Assembly (NCBI GenBank): GCA_018268715.1
Contig: JAFDVZ010000003.1
Span: 186,001-250,000, forward strand
Reading direction: 5' to 3'
Length of the DNA stretch: 64,000 nucleotides
Source of the DNA: Acidobacteriota bacterium
GTDB taxonomy: Bacteria > Acidobacteriota > Terriglobia > Bryobacterales > Bryobacteraceae
The position numbers were made by a program, and so were the translations under genes. Shown piece by piece: positions 44,919 to 58,288 of the stretch; position 1 is the first letter of the stretch; the number at the start of each line of letters is the position of its first letter. Below the pieces are notes generated by a model. The model saw nothing but the letters and a program-made list of their open reading frames with translations, searched no databases and was not told where the DNA came from.

Positions 44919-45545
44919 CTACTGCAACGAGGTATTCAGCACATCGAACCGGAACCGTTCGGGCGGCAGCGCGGACACGGGATCGGGCGACATGCTCGAC
45001 CAGTGTTCAAAAGCGCGGTTCGCCACCGAATCGCTCAGATAGAACAGGAACTGGTTCGAAAAGCACCGTATGGGCGGCGGTTCGCGGAACGTCAGCCGCA
45101 TTCCGACGGCCTTGTCCAGCACGACGCTGCCGGTCGACACCGACTTATCGTGCAGCAGCTTCACGAAACTCACCCGCCCGGCGTGCGGCCACACGTCAGC
45201 CCGCAGCAGGCTGCGCAGTTCGGCGCGCATCTCAAACGTCATCTCACACTGCCGGATCCACTCCAGCACCGCGTCGCCCCACTGCCAATGGTCGATGAAC
45301 GCCAGGTACTGGTTCACCAGCCCGATGGCCAGGTCCATCCTGCGGCGCTCCAACTCGAGCCCCAGGTTGGGATCCTCCACGGGAGGAAGAGGGATCATGT
45401 CTTCCGACTCCACGATCCCAGCGGCCATGTCCATGACTTTATCGAGCCGTTTCAGGTGGGGAGCGCCGCGCACCAGCAGCGGAGGTAACTCGTGAGTTCT
45501 GGTTCCCGGCAACTCGACGAATTTCGTATCGCCCACAATGTCCAT
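44919..45545 (-). CDS. Hypothetical 208-aa soluble protein
   Basis: I recognise no domain. The protein has no signal peptide or transmembrane segment. A helical centre (LVNQYLAFIDHWQWGDAVLE) is followed by an alpha/beta C-terminus. AGGGGG six bases before the ATG at 45545 supports the start. It lies 133 nt downstream of the MGMT-like gene on the same strand, in an AT-richer spacer. It may be a separate transcription unit. Confidence 0.75.
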   Translation of the reverse strand: MDIVGDTKFVELPGTRTHELPPLLVRGAPHLKRLDKVMDMAAGIVESEDMIPLPPVEDPNLGLELERRRMDLAIGLVNQYLAFIDHWQWGDAVLEWIRQCEMTFEMRAELRSLLRADVWPHAGRVSFVKLLHDKSVSTGSVVLDKAVGMRLTFREPPPIRCFSNQFLFYLSDSVANRAFEHWSSMSPDPVSALPPERFRFDVLNTSLQ

Positions 45546-45678
45546 ATACGCCCCCTGTATATCGACGACTGGGTCGCAAAGTGTTTGAGACCCTGATTAT
45601 ACGGACGGCGGGCCCGACTTTCAAGTTGCCTATTGATTCGTTAGGGGTATTTAACCTGGCAGCAATTGACGGGGAGTG

Positions 45679-46179
45679 CTAACTCCCGCGCCGGAAGCTC
45701 AACTCCGCCAGCACGTCGTCGGACAGTCTCACCCTCCGCTTGCTCCCTATCTCGACCACGTCGTGGCCCTCGGCGCGCAACCGTTCCGCCTGCCGCTCGG
45801 CGCCGCCCGGCAACTTCTCGAGCAGCGCGCCATCGTCGCGAACCACCCGCCAGTACGGCGTCACTCGCCGCGCCCCGGCTTCAAGTTCCTCCTCGGCGCA
45901 CTCAGCGGCGATGCGAACGAAGATGCCGGTCGTGATGGGACACGTCACGTCCGCGCCGAAGGCCCGCGCCAGCGCCTCCCGTATGCGGGACTGCGTCACC
46001 AGCAGCCCTTTCGGCGTCTGCCGGATCAGCGCGTCCACATCGAGCGGCCGTGGAATCAGCATAGTCCCGCCGCCGAGGCGTTTCCGCATGGCCTCCGGCA
46101 CATCCACCAGCTTCGCCTCCCGCACCCGCTCCAGTTTCGCGCGCCAACTGATTCGGGTGCGGAGTCTACCCGATGTCAT
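45679..46179 (-). CDS. MGMT-like (alkyltransferase-like) DNA-binding protein
   Basis: A 166-aa protein with the DNA-binding half of O6-methylguanine methyltransferase: KGLLVTQSRIREALARAFG and ITTGIFVRIAAE. The active-site PCHR is replaced by TPYWRVV, so the transfer cysteine is missing, as in alkyltransferase-like proteins that flag lesions for excision repair. An N-terminal extension (LERVREAKLVDVPEAMRKRL) and the long GMLIPRPLDVDALI-type segment are characteristic of a less-known MGMT subgroup. It is 14 nt after the GH2 gene in the long minus-strand run. Confidence 0.83.
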   Translation of the reverse strand: MTSGRLRTRISWRAKLERVREAKLVDVPEAMRKRLGGGTMLIPRPLDVDALIRQTPKGLLVTQSRIREALARAFGADVTCPITTGIFVRIAAECAEEELEAGARRVTPYWRVVRDDGALLEKLPGGAERQAERLRAEGHDVVEIGSKRRVRLSDDVLAELSFRRGS

Positions 46180-46193
46180 GGCCGCCTCCTGAC

Positions 46194-50574
<4,381 letters not shown>

Positions 50575-50578
<4 letters not shown>

Positions 50579-51741
50579 ATCGGCGCCACTCCGAGCAACC
50601 GGGCGGCGTTGGCGTTATACACCTTCCGGAGGATCCCGTCAGAGAGGCCGATTCCGTAGATCCGCCAGCGGCCCTGCGGCGGGACGGCCGCCGGGGCGTA
50701 GTCGAAGTACTCGTCCTCTGTCTCGAGGAACCGGAAGTAGATCTGGTACAACAGGTCGCCGAAGACCTGCTGGGGCGTCTCCCGGCCGTTCGGGACGGCG
50801 TCGGTGCCGAACAGGATCCGGTCCTGGTAGCGATCGAAGAACCGTCGGGACGCCCTCGGCTGACGGCCCAGTTCGCCGATGCGGGCGCCGATTTCCACGT
50901 GGAAGTTCGGGTAACGGTCGAGCGCGGCGGCCACGTCGTCCAGGTTCTCGGCGAAGTTGCCGACATGCAGCCCGATGAACTGGGTGCGCGGATGGCGCGC
51001 CAGGACCCGGTTTCGGGCGGCGATCAGCTCCTCGTTCGACGGAAAATCGGCCCCGTGGAAGGACCAGTCCGGATGATTGTTCAGCTCTTCGAACCGTTCG
51101 TTGTAGCGGTCGGTGGCGAGGAAGAAGGCCGCCGGATCGGAGATGTGGATGGCCACCGGCATTTTGAGCGCCCCGCAGGCTTCCCACATCGGATCGAAGC
51201 GGCGGTCGTCGATCTTGACCAACGGGCCCGAGGTGACGTGCTCCCGCAGGTACAACCCGAGCGTTTTGAGGATCTTGAGGCCGTGGGCCCCGTCCTTGCG
51301 GGCGCGTTCCAACTCGTCGGCCTGCGCCTTCGGGTAGCCGGCTTCGGCGGTGCGGCTCCACATCGGCTCCGTGAAGGTCAGGAACCGGCCGGGGTGGGCC
51401 TTGTCGAGCCGCGCGATCGCATCACGGAGGCCGGCGCCGTAACCGCCCGTGACGTTCACCATGGTCCGCAGGTTCCGGCGGTCCATGACCGGGAGCAGTT
51501 CAGCGGGCGGGGCCGGATACCGGCGAGAGTCCGTCATCGGAACGCCCTTTTCGCTCTTGGCCGCGAAAGACAGATGCGTATGGATATCGATGACGGGGTG
51601 GCGAGCGCGTTCGACCTTGGTCTCCCGCGCGTGGAGCATGCTCCTGGGCTGATAGTCCCCGATGTCGAGCGGCTGGCGCTTGCTTTGCGCCGCCGCGGAA
51701 AGAACGCCTGCCGATGCGGCAAGCCATTGCCGGCGGTTCAT
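50575..51741 (-). CDS. Exported amidohydrolase (amidohydro-related, TIM barrel)
   Basis: A 388-aa metal-dependent hydrolase with a twin-arginine-like signal (MNRRQWLAASAGVLSAAA). Metal ligands are likely HTH in VIDIHTHLS, a His in VAIHISD, a His in GLHVGNFAEN and Asp in FGTDAVP. The pattern is of amidohydrolase-related (decarboxylase-like) proteins; the substrate is unknown. It overlaps the PFK start by 4 nt and follows the small coiled-coil gene by 32 nt. Confidence 0.88.
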
Positions 51742-51773
51742 CGTACCAACGGTATCACGCCGGCCAGGGTTGG

Positions 51774-52049
51774 CTACCGGCGGGCGAGAGGCGAACTCCG
51801 CTCCTCGAGCGTCGTTATGCGCCGATCGTGGTTTTGTAGCAGTTCGCCGATGCCATCCAGGCGCTTCACCACTTCGTCGATCCGGCGATTCGTGTCGTCG
51901 ATCCGATGGTTCAACGAATCACGCAGGTCGTCGATCCGCTTCAGAAGGTCTTCAAAACGCTTGTTCTGGCTCCAACTTGCGATCCAGATCGTGGCGATGA
52001 AGGTCACCATCAACGGCAGCGTGATCTGGAAGAACGGTTGGTTCAGCAC
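51774..52049 (-). CDS. Small membrane-anchored coiled-coil protein
   Basis: A 91-aa protein. One N-terminal transmembrane helix (ITLPLMVTFIATIWIASW) is followed by a coiled coil with repeated RIDD/RIDE heptads (LLKRIDDLRDSLNHRIDDTN and onward). No family is recognised. It lies 16 nt after korC and 32 nt before the amidohydrolase, so it is in the same transcript. Its topology suggests a tether or oligomeriser. Confidence 0.75.
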   Translation of the reverse strand: MLNQPFFQITLPLMVTFIATIWIASWSQNKRFEDLLKRIDDLRDSLNHRIDDTNRRIDEVVKRLDGIGELLQNHDRRITTLEERSSPLARR

Positions 52050-52065
52050 CTGTTCCGATGATACT

Positions 52066-52641
52066 TCAAACCGTGGCCAGATCCGTCACGGAACCTTCGA
52101 GCACCTTCTGCCCGTAGGCGAAGCCGGCCTCGAAGGCGCGCAGGTTCAGGTCCTTCGAATGGGCCGGTACGGAGTCGAGCACGGCGTTGCGCACCGACTC
52201 GGCGGCCAACAGCCCTGTCACCGCCGTAAAGAAACCGGTCATGACGATGTTGAGCACCATCTTCTTGCCCAACTGCTCGGCCAGGCGCGTGGCCGGGACG
52301 CCGTATACCCGGACGCCGGGCTTCACCGCCGTGGTGACCCGGACCAGGTCCGTCTCGACGATCAGAATCCCGTCGGAGCGGACCTCCGGCGAGAACTTCG
52401 TGTAAGCTTCCTGGGCCATCACCACCAGGATGTTTGGCTCCGTTACGTAGGGATAGAGCACGGGCTGATCGGACAGCACCACCTGGGCGCTGGCCGCTCC
52501 GCCGCGCGCTTCCGGACCGAAGGCCTGGGTCATGGTGGAGTAGCCGTTCTCAAAGATGCAGGCCGCCTTCCCGATGACCGTGGCCATCATGATGACGCCC
52601 TGCCCGCCGAAACCGGCGAAGCGGATCTCCGTTACTGACAT
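52066..52641 (-). CDS. korC: 2-oxoacid:ferredoxin oxidoreductase gamma subunit
   Basis: A 191-aa subunit of a four-part ferredoxin-dependent 2-oxoacid oxidoreductase (2-oxoglutarate type by gene order delta-alpha-beta-gamma). The Rossmann-like opening EIRFAGFGGQGVIMMATVIG is diagnostic. It overlaps the beta subunit by 10 nt. The complex converts 2-oxoglutarate and CoA to succinyl-CoA and CO2, reducing ferredoxin. Confidence 0.93.
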   Translation of the reverse strand: MSVTEIRFAGFGGQGVIMMATVIGKAACIFENGYSTMTQAFGPEARGGAASAQVVLSDQPVLYPYVTEPNILVVMAQEAYTKFSPEVRSDGILIVETDLVRVTTAVKPGVRVYGVPATRLAEQLGKKMVLNIVMTGFFTAVTGLLAAESVRNAVLDSVPAHSKDLNLRAFEAGFAYGQKVLEGSVTDLATV

Positions 52642-53504
52642 ATGATGGCCCCCGTTTCCACGTATTTGTCGCCCATGGTGTGCTGGTAGTGCGCTTTCAT
52701 GAGCGTAGCGTAGTCCGGACGGTCGCGGTCGACGAACTTGCCGACGACGATTTCGCCGTCGCGGGTCAGCCCGACTTCCGACGTGGACGCGCCATCCTTG
52801 CGCTTGCTGAGCTCCTTGTACTGGCGCAGCGTCTCCATGCCGTCACCCATCTTGTTGCGGCGCTGGTAGAGCGTGGGGCAGGGCGAGAGCACTTCGATGA
52901 ACGCGAAGCCCTTCTTATTGAACATCTCGAACATCGATTTGGCGAGCTGGCGGACGTGATAGGTGGTCCAGCGCGCTACGTACACGGCGCCTGCGGCCTC
53001 GGCCAACTGTGGCAGGTTGAACGACGGTTCAAACGTGCCGTAGGGCGAAGTGGAGGTGAGCGCGTCGCCCGGCGTGGTGGGCGCGGTCTGGCCGCCGGTC
53101 ATGGCGTAGACCAGGTTGTTCACGCAGATCACCTTGATGTCGACGTTGCGGCGGGCAGCGTGGATGAAGTGATTGCCGCCGATGGCGAACAGGTCGCCGT
53201 CACCGGAATAGACCACCACGTCCAAATCGGGACGCGCCAGTTTCAATCCGGTAGCGAAGGGGATGGCGCGGCCGTGCGTGGTGTGGAACGAGTCGAGGTT
53301 CAGATAACCGGCGACGCGGCCCGAACAGCCGATGCCCGACACCACCGACACCTTGTCGAGGTTGGCGTTGGAATCGAGCAGGGCGCGGGTGAAACAGTTG
53401 ACGGTGGTTCCGATGCCGCAGCCCGGGCACCAGATGTGCGGCATGCGGTCGGTGCGGAGAAACTGTTCAGTTGGATTCTCGTGCAGGGAAACCAGTTCGC
53501 TCAT
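52632..53504 (-). CDS. korB: 2-oxoacid:ferredoxin oxidoreductase beta subunit
   Basis: A 290-aa TPP-binding subunit. CPGCGIGTTVN (residues 27-37) is the iron-sulphur/TPP-proximal motif, and GDGDLFAIGGNHFIHAARRN with the following VNNLVYAMTGGQ is the TPP/Mg site. Its ends overlap alpha (4 nt) and gamma (10 nt). Known for the family: decarboxylates the 2-oxoacid with TPP. Confidence 0.95.
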   Translation of the reverse strand: MSELVSLHENPTEQFLRTDRMPHIWCPGCGIGTTVNCFTRALLDSNANLDKVSVVSGIGCSGRVAGYLNLDSFHTTHGRAIPFATGLKLARPDLDVVVYSGDGDLFAIGGNHFIHAARRNVDIKVICVNNLVYAMTGGQTAPTTPGDALTSTSPYGTFEPSFNLPQLAEAAGAVYVARWTTYHVRQLAKSMFEMFNKKGFAFIEVLSPCPTLYQRRNKMGDGMETLRQYKELSKRKDGASTSEVGLTRDGEIVVGKFVDRDRPDYATLMKAHYQHTMGDKYVETGAIICQ

Positions 53505-54685
53505 CGGGCTGCCTCCAGGATGGCCTCGGCGATCTCTTCAGGACTGTGGACAGTGCCGCCGGCGTGCGTGACAGCGATGGTCTTGGCCAACCCGCCCGAG
53601 GCGCGCTCCACTTCTCTCGACATCTGGCCCAGGTTCAACTCCGGCACCACAAAACCGCGGATGCGGCCGGCGAGCGCGCGGATCTTCTTGTCCGGGAAGG
53701 GCCACGGCGTAATCAGACGGAACATGCCGATGCGCAGCTTCCGGTTGCCCAGCTTCTGGCCGCTGTCGCGCACCATCTGGATGGCCTTCATTGCGACGCG
53801 CGAGGTGATGCCGTAGGCCACGACGACCACGTCGGCGGCGTCGAGGTCGACCTCTTCATTAATGGAGATGTCGTCGGCGTTCTGGAGGATCTTGTCCTGG
53901 AGGCGGTGGATCAGCTTATCCTGCGTCTTCACGGTCATCGACGGGTAGCCCTTCTCGTTATGAGTGAGGCCGGTGACGTGGAAGCGATAGCCGTCGCCCG
54001 CTTTGGCGATGTCGGGCACCAGGTCCTCGTCGGCCTTGTAGCCCAGAAACTCGTCGGGCGCCTGCTTGGTGAGGCGGCGCGGCGTGATCTCGATCTGGTC
54101 GGCGGGAGGGATCACCACCTTTTCCGTCATGTGGCCGACGCATTCGTCCATCATGAACATGACCGGGAGACGGTACTTTTCCGCGAGATTGAAGGCGCGG
54201 ATGGTGAGGTCGAAGCACTCCTGCGGGGAGTTGGGCGCCAGGGCGATCACTTCGTAATCGCCGTGCGAGCCCCAGCGGCACTGCATCATGTCGCCCTGGG
54301 CGGGCATGGTGGGCAGTCCGGTGGACGGGCCGCCGCGCTGGACATCGACAAAGACGCACGGGGTCTCGGTCATGAGGGCGTATCCGATGTGCTCCATCAT
54401 GAGCGAGAATCCGGGGCCGGAGGTGACGGTGAAGGCCTTGGCCCCGCCCCAAACCGCGCCTTGCAGCGCGATGGACGCGGCCAGTTCGTCCTCCATCTGA
54501 ATGAAGACACCCCCCACTGAGGGAATTCGCGCGGCGAAACGCTCGACGACTTCCGTGGACGGGGTGATCGGATAACCTGAGGCAAATCGCGCACCTGCGG
54601 CTAATGCACCTTCGCAGCAGGCGTGATCGCCATCAATAAAATGGGTGCCGGTGAGGACTCCCTTGGGATCGGCGTGTACGGTCAT
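53501..54685 (-). CDS. korA: 2-oxoacid:ferredoxin oxidoreductase alpha subunit
   Basis: A 394-aa subunit. The YPITPSTEVVERFA motif near the N-terminus and GPGFSLMMEHIGYALMTETP are the family signature (pyruvate flavodoxin/ferredoxin oxidoreductase domain). The ATG at 54685 overlaps the ferredoxin stop; the longer frame up to 54739 runs into the ferredoxin gene and is unlikely. The 2-oxoglutarate assignment rests on the split-subunit arrangement; branched-chain 2-oxoacids are possible. Confidence 0.94.
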   Translation of the reverse strand: MTVHADPKGVLTGTHFIDGDHACCEGALAAGARFASGYPITPSTEVVERFAARIPSVGGVFIQMEDELAASIALQGAVWGGAKAFTVTSGPGFSLMMEHIGYALMTETPCVFVDVQRGGPSTGLPTMPAQGDMMQCRWGSHGDYEVIALAPNSPQECFDLTIRAFNLAEKYRLPVMFMMDECVGHMTEKVVIPPADQIEITPRRLTKQAPDEFLGYKADEDLVPDIAKAGDGYRFHVTGLTHNEKGYPSMTVKTQDKLIHRLQDKILQNADDISINEEVDLDAADVVVVAYGITSRVAMKAIQMVRDSGQKLGNRKLRIGMFRLITPWPFPDKKIRALAGRIRGFVVPELNLGQMSREVERASGGLAKTIAVTHAGGTVHSPEEIAEAILEAAR

Positions 54686-54903
54686 GCTTTCTTCTCCCGC
54701 CAGCCATGAATCGCGAAATCGGGGCAGAACATCCCGCACAAGTCGCAGCCGTTACACTTTTCTGGTGCAACAACATGCGGGGGATGATAGCCCTTGGAAT
54801 TGAAGGCCGGCGAAAGGGCTAGAACCTTGGTCGGGCAGAACTCGACACAAAATGCGCAACCCTTACAGCGCTCGACCGTAATGGCCACATTGCCCTTGGT
54901 CAT
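54682..54903 (-). CDS. korD: 2-oxoacid:ferredoxin oxidoreductase delta subunit (2[4Fe-4S] ferredoxin)
   Basis: A 73-aa ferredoxin. Two cluster-binding motifs are complete: CKGCAFCVEFCP and CNGCDLCGMFCP. It is the first gene of the korDABC set and carries electrons out of the complex. The stop overlaps korA by 4 nt. No promoter hexamers stand out in the 107-nt region upstream. Confidence 0.94.
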   Translation of the reverse strand: MTKGNVAITVERCKGCAFCVEFCPTKVLALSPAFNSKGYHPPHVVAPEKCNGCDLCGMFCPDFAIHGWREKKA

Positions 54904-55010
54904 GAAACCCTCCGTGACTAGGTATTGGCAACTGTAGGGCCAAAATTTTTACGGTCTATTCGCGAGGATCATCGGCGGATCGACGACCGGGTGTAGAGAA
55001 ATGCTACGGC

Positions 55011-55670
55011 CTAGAGACGGAGGGCGGGGTGCGCCAGTTCCTCCGGGGTCAGGGTGGGACGCTGGAAGGGGGGCGGAGCTTTCGGGGAGGCGGACGCCGG
55101 GGCGTTGCGAGGGGCGGGATTGGCTTCGTTTTGTACAGGGCGCGAGGAGCCCGGGAGCGGCGCGTGGACCAGGGCCTGGACGTAAGCCTCCATCGCCCGG
55201 GCTTCCGCCCGGCGGGTGCTCAAGCGGACGGCGCGTAGTTCGCGCAGGGCCTTGAAGTAGGCTCGCTCGGCGGCGGCCTGGTAACGGGCGAGTTTGTCGA
55301 GGATGGCGCCGTTGCGCGCTAGAGATTCGAGGAGCGCGGTGTCGGCGTCGGGTGGGGCGGAGGGATTGGTGAGGATCTGCTCCATGGCCAGAGCCTCCAG
55401 ACGCTCCAGGCGGATGAGCTTCCACCGGGATTGGATCATTTGATCGACCAGGAACGTTTCGGTGTCGCCTTCCGGAGCGTGTTCGGCGGCGAGGCGCTCG
55501 GCGAGGGCGTCAAATTCGTCCTGCGATTCGTTCGGCAGGAGGTAAAATCTACCGGCGAGACCGTGGCGGACCGCGTTCCGGCTGGAGGCGTTCTTTCCTT
55601 CCGGCGTCTTCGGGCCGGTGGACTTCCCGGCGTTCTGCCGGTTTGCGAGTATTTGGGCGGCGGTGCTCAT
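55011..55670 (-). CDS. STGPKTPEGK-family protein of unknown function
   Basis: A 219-aa protein with the conserved head AQILANRQNAGKSTGPKTPE followed by GK and SSRNAVRHGLAG, a motif family found in many bacteria and some phages whose role is not known. The middle is a long helix with repeated Arg/Glu/Ala heptads (about residues 45-150). The C-terminus is Pro/Ala-rich and low-complexity. The ATG at 55670 (MSTAAQ) is preferred over 55682 since the conserved block follows it directly. It resembles small DNA-associated proteins, which is an inference only. Confidence 0.78.
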   Translation of the reverse strand: MSTAAQILANRQNAGKSTGPKTPEGKNASSRNAVRHGLAGRFYLLPNESQDEFDALAERLAAEHAPEGDTETFLVDQMIQSRWKLIRLERLEALAMEQILTNPSAPPDADTALLESLARNGAILDKLARYQAAAERAYFKALRELRAVRLSTRRAEARAMEAYVQALVHAPLPGSSRPVQNEANPAPRNAPASASPKAPPPFQRPTLTPEELAHPALRL

Positions 55671-55849
55671 TTCCACTTTCAATTTAGCAGCCGGGTGTCA
55701 AGTTTTCGGATGTGCCCGGGCGGGGGTCGTCGCCGGATAAGCCGCTTTAACTGAATGGTTTGAGCGATTCCGCAGAGGGCGAAAAAGTGCCTGTGAACGG
55801 CTATTTTCGAGCGGCGCGGTTTGGGCGCCGGCTGATATGCTGTACTGAC

Positions 55850-58279
55850 ATGCGGTTGCTTGCAGCGTTGGTTGCGCTGCCGATCTGGGTTCTGGGTCAG
55901 CAGGTCAGTTTTACGAAGTCGGTGCGGCCGGTTCTGGCGGAGCGGTGCGCCCCGTGTCATAACGATCGCAATACGAGCGGGAAGGTGTCGCTTGCTTCCG
56001 TGGCCGCTATGACGAAGGCCGGGGCGCTGGTCGCCGGGAAGCCGGACGAGAGCCTGCTGGTGAAGGTCATTAGCGGCGATCGGCCTCGCATGCCGAAGTT
56101 CGGCGATCCGTTGAAGGCGGAACAGGTGGATGCGATCCGACGGTGGATTGCCGACGGGGCTCCCGATGATTCCACGGCGGGCGGGCCGGAGGTCTGGTGG
56201 TCGCTCGCGCCGCTGAAACGGCCGCCGGTTCCGGCGAATGGGGCCGCGAATCCCGTGGATGCGTTCCTGCGCGAAAAGCTGGCGGCGGCGGGGCTCACAC
56301 CTTCGCCGGAAGCCGATCGCCGGACGCTGGCTCGGCGGGTTTACTACGACCTGGTGGGGCTGCCGCCGACTGGCGAGGAAATGGATGCGTTCCTGGCCGA
56401 CCGAGCGCCCGATGCCTACGAAAAGCTGGTGGATCGGCTGCTGGCGTCGCCACGGTATGGGGAACGGTGGGCCCGGCACTGGTTCGATGTCATCCACTAT
56501 GGCGAGTCGCACGGCTATGACAAGGACAAGCCTCGACGCAACGCCTGGCCGTATCGGGATTGGGTGATCCAGTCGCTGAACGCCGATATGCCCTGGGTCC
56601 GTTTTGTCAAAGAGCAGGTGGCGGGGGACGTGCTGTATCCGGATGACCCGCGGGCCTATGTGGCGACGGGTTTCCTGGCTGCCGGGCCTTGGGACCTGGT
56701 GGGTCACCAGGAACTGCGCGAGGGCTCCTCAGACAAAGACAACACGCGGCTGCTCGACCGGGATGACGTTGTCGCCACCGTCGTTTCGACGTTCGACAGC
56801 ATGACGGCGCACTGCGCGCGCTGCCACGACCACAAGTTCGATCCGATTCCGCAGCAGGATTACTACAACCTGCAGGCTGTGTTCGCGGGCGTCGACCGCG
56901 TGGATCGGCCGTTTGACGACGATCCGGCAGTGCATCGCGAGCGGCAGGCCCTGTTGCGGCGGAAACTGGAGGTCCAGCGGAGGCTGCAACCGCTGCTCGA
57001 TCAGGTCGAGTTCGCCTCGACGCCGGAGATTGTCACGCTGGACAGTTCGATTCAGGATGCGAGCCTGCTGATTACGCATATGGGCGAGCCGAAGACTCCG
57101 GCGGACGTGGAGACGAAGCGGCGGCTGGAGGCTCGGCGCGTGGCTGACCGGAACCGGCGGCAGGAGATCGTGGACGGGCTGGTGGGGCCTGAAACGTATG
57201 CCGAAATCCGGCGCATCGAGGCCGAGTTCAAACCGATTGATGAGGAGATCGCCAGGCTGCCGAAGCCGCGGACGGTGTACACGGCCGCGAGTTACTTTCC
57301 TCGGGCCGGGACGTTTCGTCCGTCGCTGGGGCCGCGGCCGGTGTTCGTGTTGGGGAGGGGGAATGTGCGGTCTCCGGGCAAGCCAGCTGTGCCGGGGGCG
57401 CTGACTTGCGTGCCTTCCCTGCCCGCTCGATTCGAGCTGAAGGATCCTTCCGATGAGGGCTCGCGGCGGGCGGCGCTCGCCGATTGGATTGGCGATGAAC
57501 GGAACATGCTGACGTGGCGCTCCGTGGTGAACCGCGTGTGGCATTATCACTTCGGCGCCGGCATTGTGGATACTCCGAATGACTTCGGGCGCATGGGCTC
57601 AAAGCCGACGCATCCGGAATTGCTGGATTGGCTGGCGGTGTGGTTCCGCGATGATGCGCATGGATCGCTGAAACAACTGCACCGGCTGATTGTCACCAGC
57701 GCGGCGTATCGGCAATCGTCGCGGAATCGGGAGGATGGGGCGAAGGCGGACGCGGATAACCGGTTGCTGTGGCGTCAGAATCGGACGCGGCTGGACGCCG
57801 AGGCGGTCCACGACACGATCCTGCAGGCGGCGGGGAAGCTGGATTTGACGATGGGCGGTCCGCCGGTGGAGTTGTTCTGGTTCAAGGACGACCACTCGCC
57901 GGTTTATGATTACGCACGGTTCGATCCGGACACGCCTGGCTCGCACCGGCGCAGCATCTACCGGTTCATTGTGCGGAGCGTGCCGGATCCGTTCATGGAG
58001 CGGCTGGATTGTCCCGATCCTTCGGTGCAGGCGCCGAAACGGTCGACGACGATCACGGCCATTCAGGCGCTCGCGATGCTGAACAATCCGTTTGTGCTGA
58101 AGATGGCGGAGCATTTCGCCGAGCGGGCGGGAACGGCGGAACAGGCGGTGCGGCTGGCGCTGGGGCGCGAGGCGACGGCCGAGGAGCGTACGGCGTACGC
58201 GGACTATGCGGCGAAGTATGGTCTTGCGAACCTGTGCCGCGTGCTGTTCAACACCAACGAGTTTCTGTTTGTCGATTGA
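55850..58279 (+). CDS. PSCyt1-DUF1549-DUF1553 exported cytochrome-like protein
   Basis: An 809-aa protein of the planctomycete-type family. A signal peptide (MRLLAALVALPIWVLG) precedes a PSCyt1 haem-c domain (CAPCHND in the segment LAERCAPCHNDRNTSGKV), a DUF1549 domain with a second CxxCH (CARCHDHKFDPIPQQDYY) and a C-terminal DUF1553 domain ending in LCRVLFNTNEFLFVD. The ATG at 55850 is the family start; the frame opens 30 codons earlier. It is paired with the DUF1501 gene nine bases downstream, as is usual. The pair is thought to act in exported carbohydrate or polymer metabolism, but no reaction is known. Confidence 0.9.
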   Translation: MRLLAALVALPIWVLGQQVSFTKSVRPVLAERCAPCHNDRNTSGKVSLASVAAMTKAGALVAGKPDESLLVKVISGDRPRMPKFGDPLKAEQVDAIRRWIADGAPDDSTAGGPEVWWSLAPLKRPPVPANGAANPVDAFLREKLAAAGLTPSPEADRRTLARRVYYDLVGLPPTGEEMDAFLADRAPDAYEKLVDRLLASPRYGERWARHWFDVIHYGESHGYDKDKPRRNAWPYRDWVIQSLNADMPWVRFVKEQVAGDVLYPDDPRAYVATGFLAAGPWDLVGHQELREGSSDKDNTRLLDRDDVVATVVSTFDSMTAHCARCHDHKFDPIPQQDYYNLQAVFAGVDRVDRPFDDDPAVHRERQALLRRKLEVQRRLQPLLDQVEFASTPEIVTLDSSIQDASLLITHMGEPKTPADVETKRRLEARRVADRNRRQEIVDGLVGPETYAEIRRIEAEFKPIDEEIARLPKPRTVYTAASYFPRAGTFRPSLGPRPVFVLGRGNVRSPGKPAVPGALTCVPSLPARFELKDPSDEGSRRAALADWIGDERNMLTWRSVVNRVWHYHFGAGIVDTPNDFGRMGSKPTHPELLDWLAVWFRDDAHGSLKQLHRLIVTSAAYRQSSRNREDGAKADADNRLLWRQNRTRLDAEAVHDTILQAAGKLDLTMGGPPVELFWFKDDHSPVYDYARFDPDTPGSHRRSIYRFIVRSVPDPFMERLDCPDPSVQAPKRSTTITAIQALAMLNNPFVLKMAEHFAERAGTAEQAVRLALGREATAEERTAYADYAAKYGLANLCRVLFNTNEFLFVD

Positions 58280-58288
58280 GGGGATGGG

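Noticed and set aside
45571-45593. GGGTC...GACCC inverted repeat upstream of the 208-aa gene
   Set aside because: Only a 5-bp stem with a 13-base loop and no T-run; too weak to call a terminator or operator.
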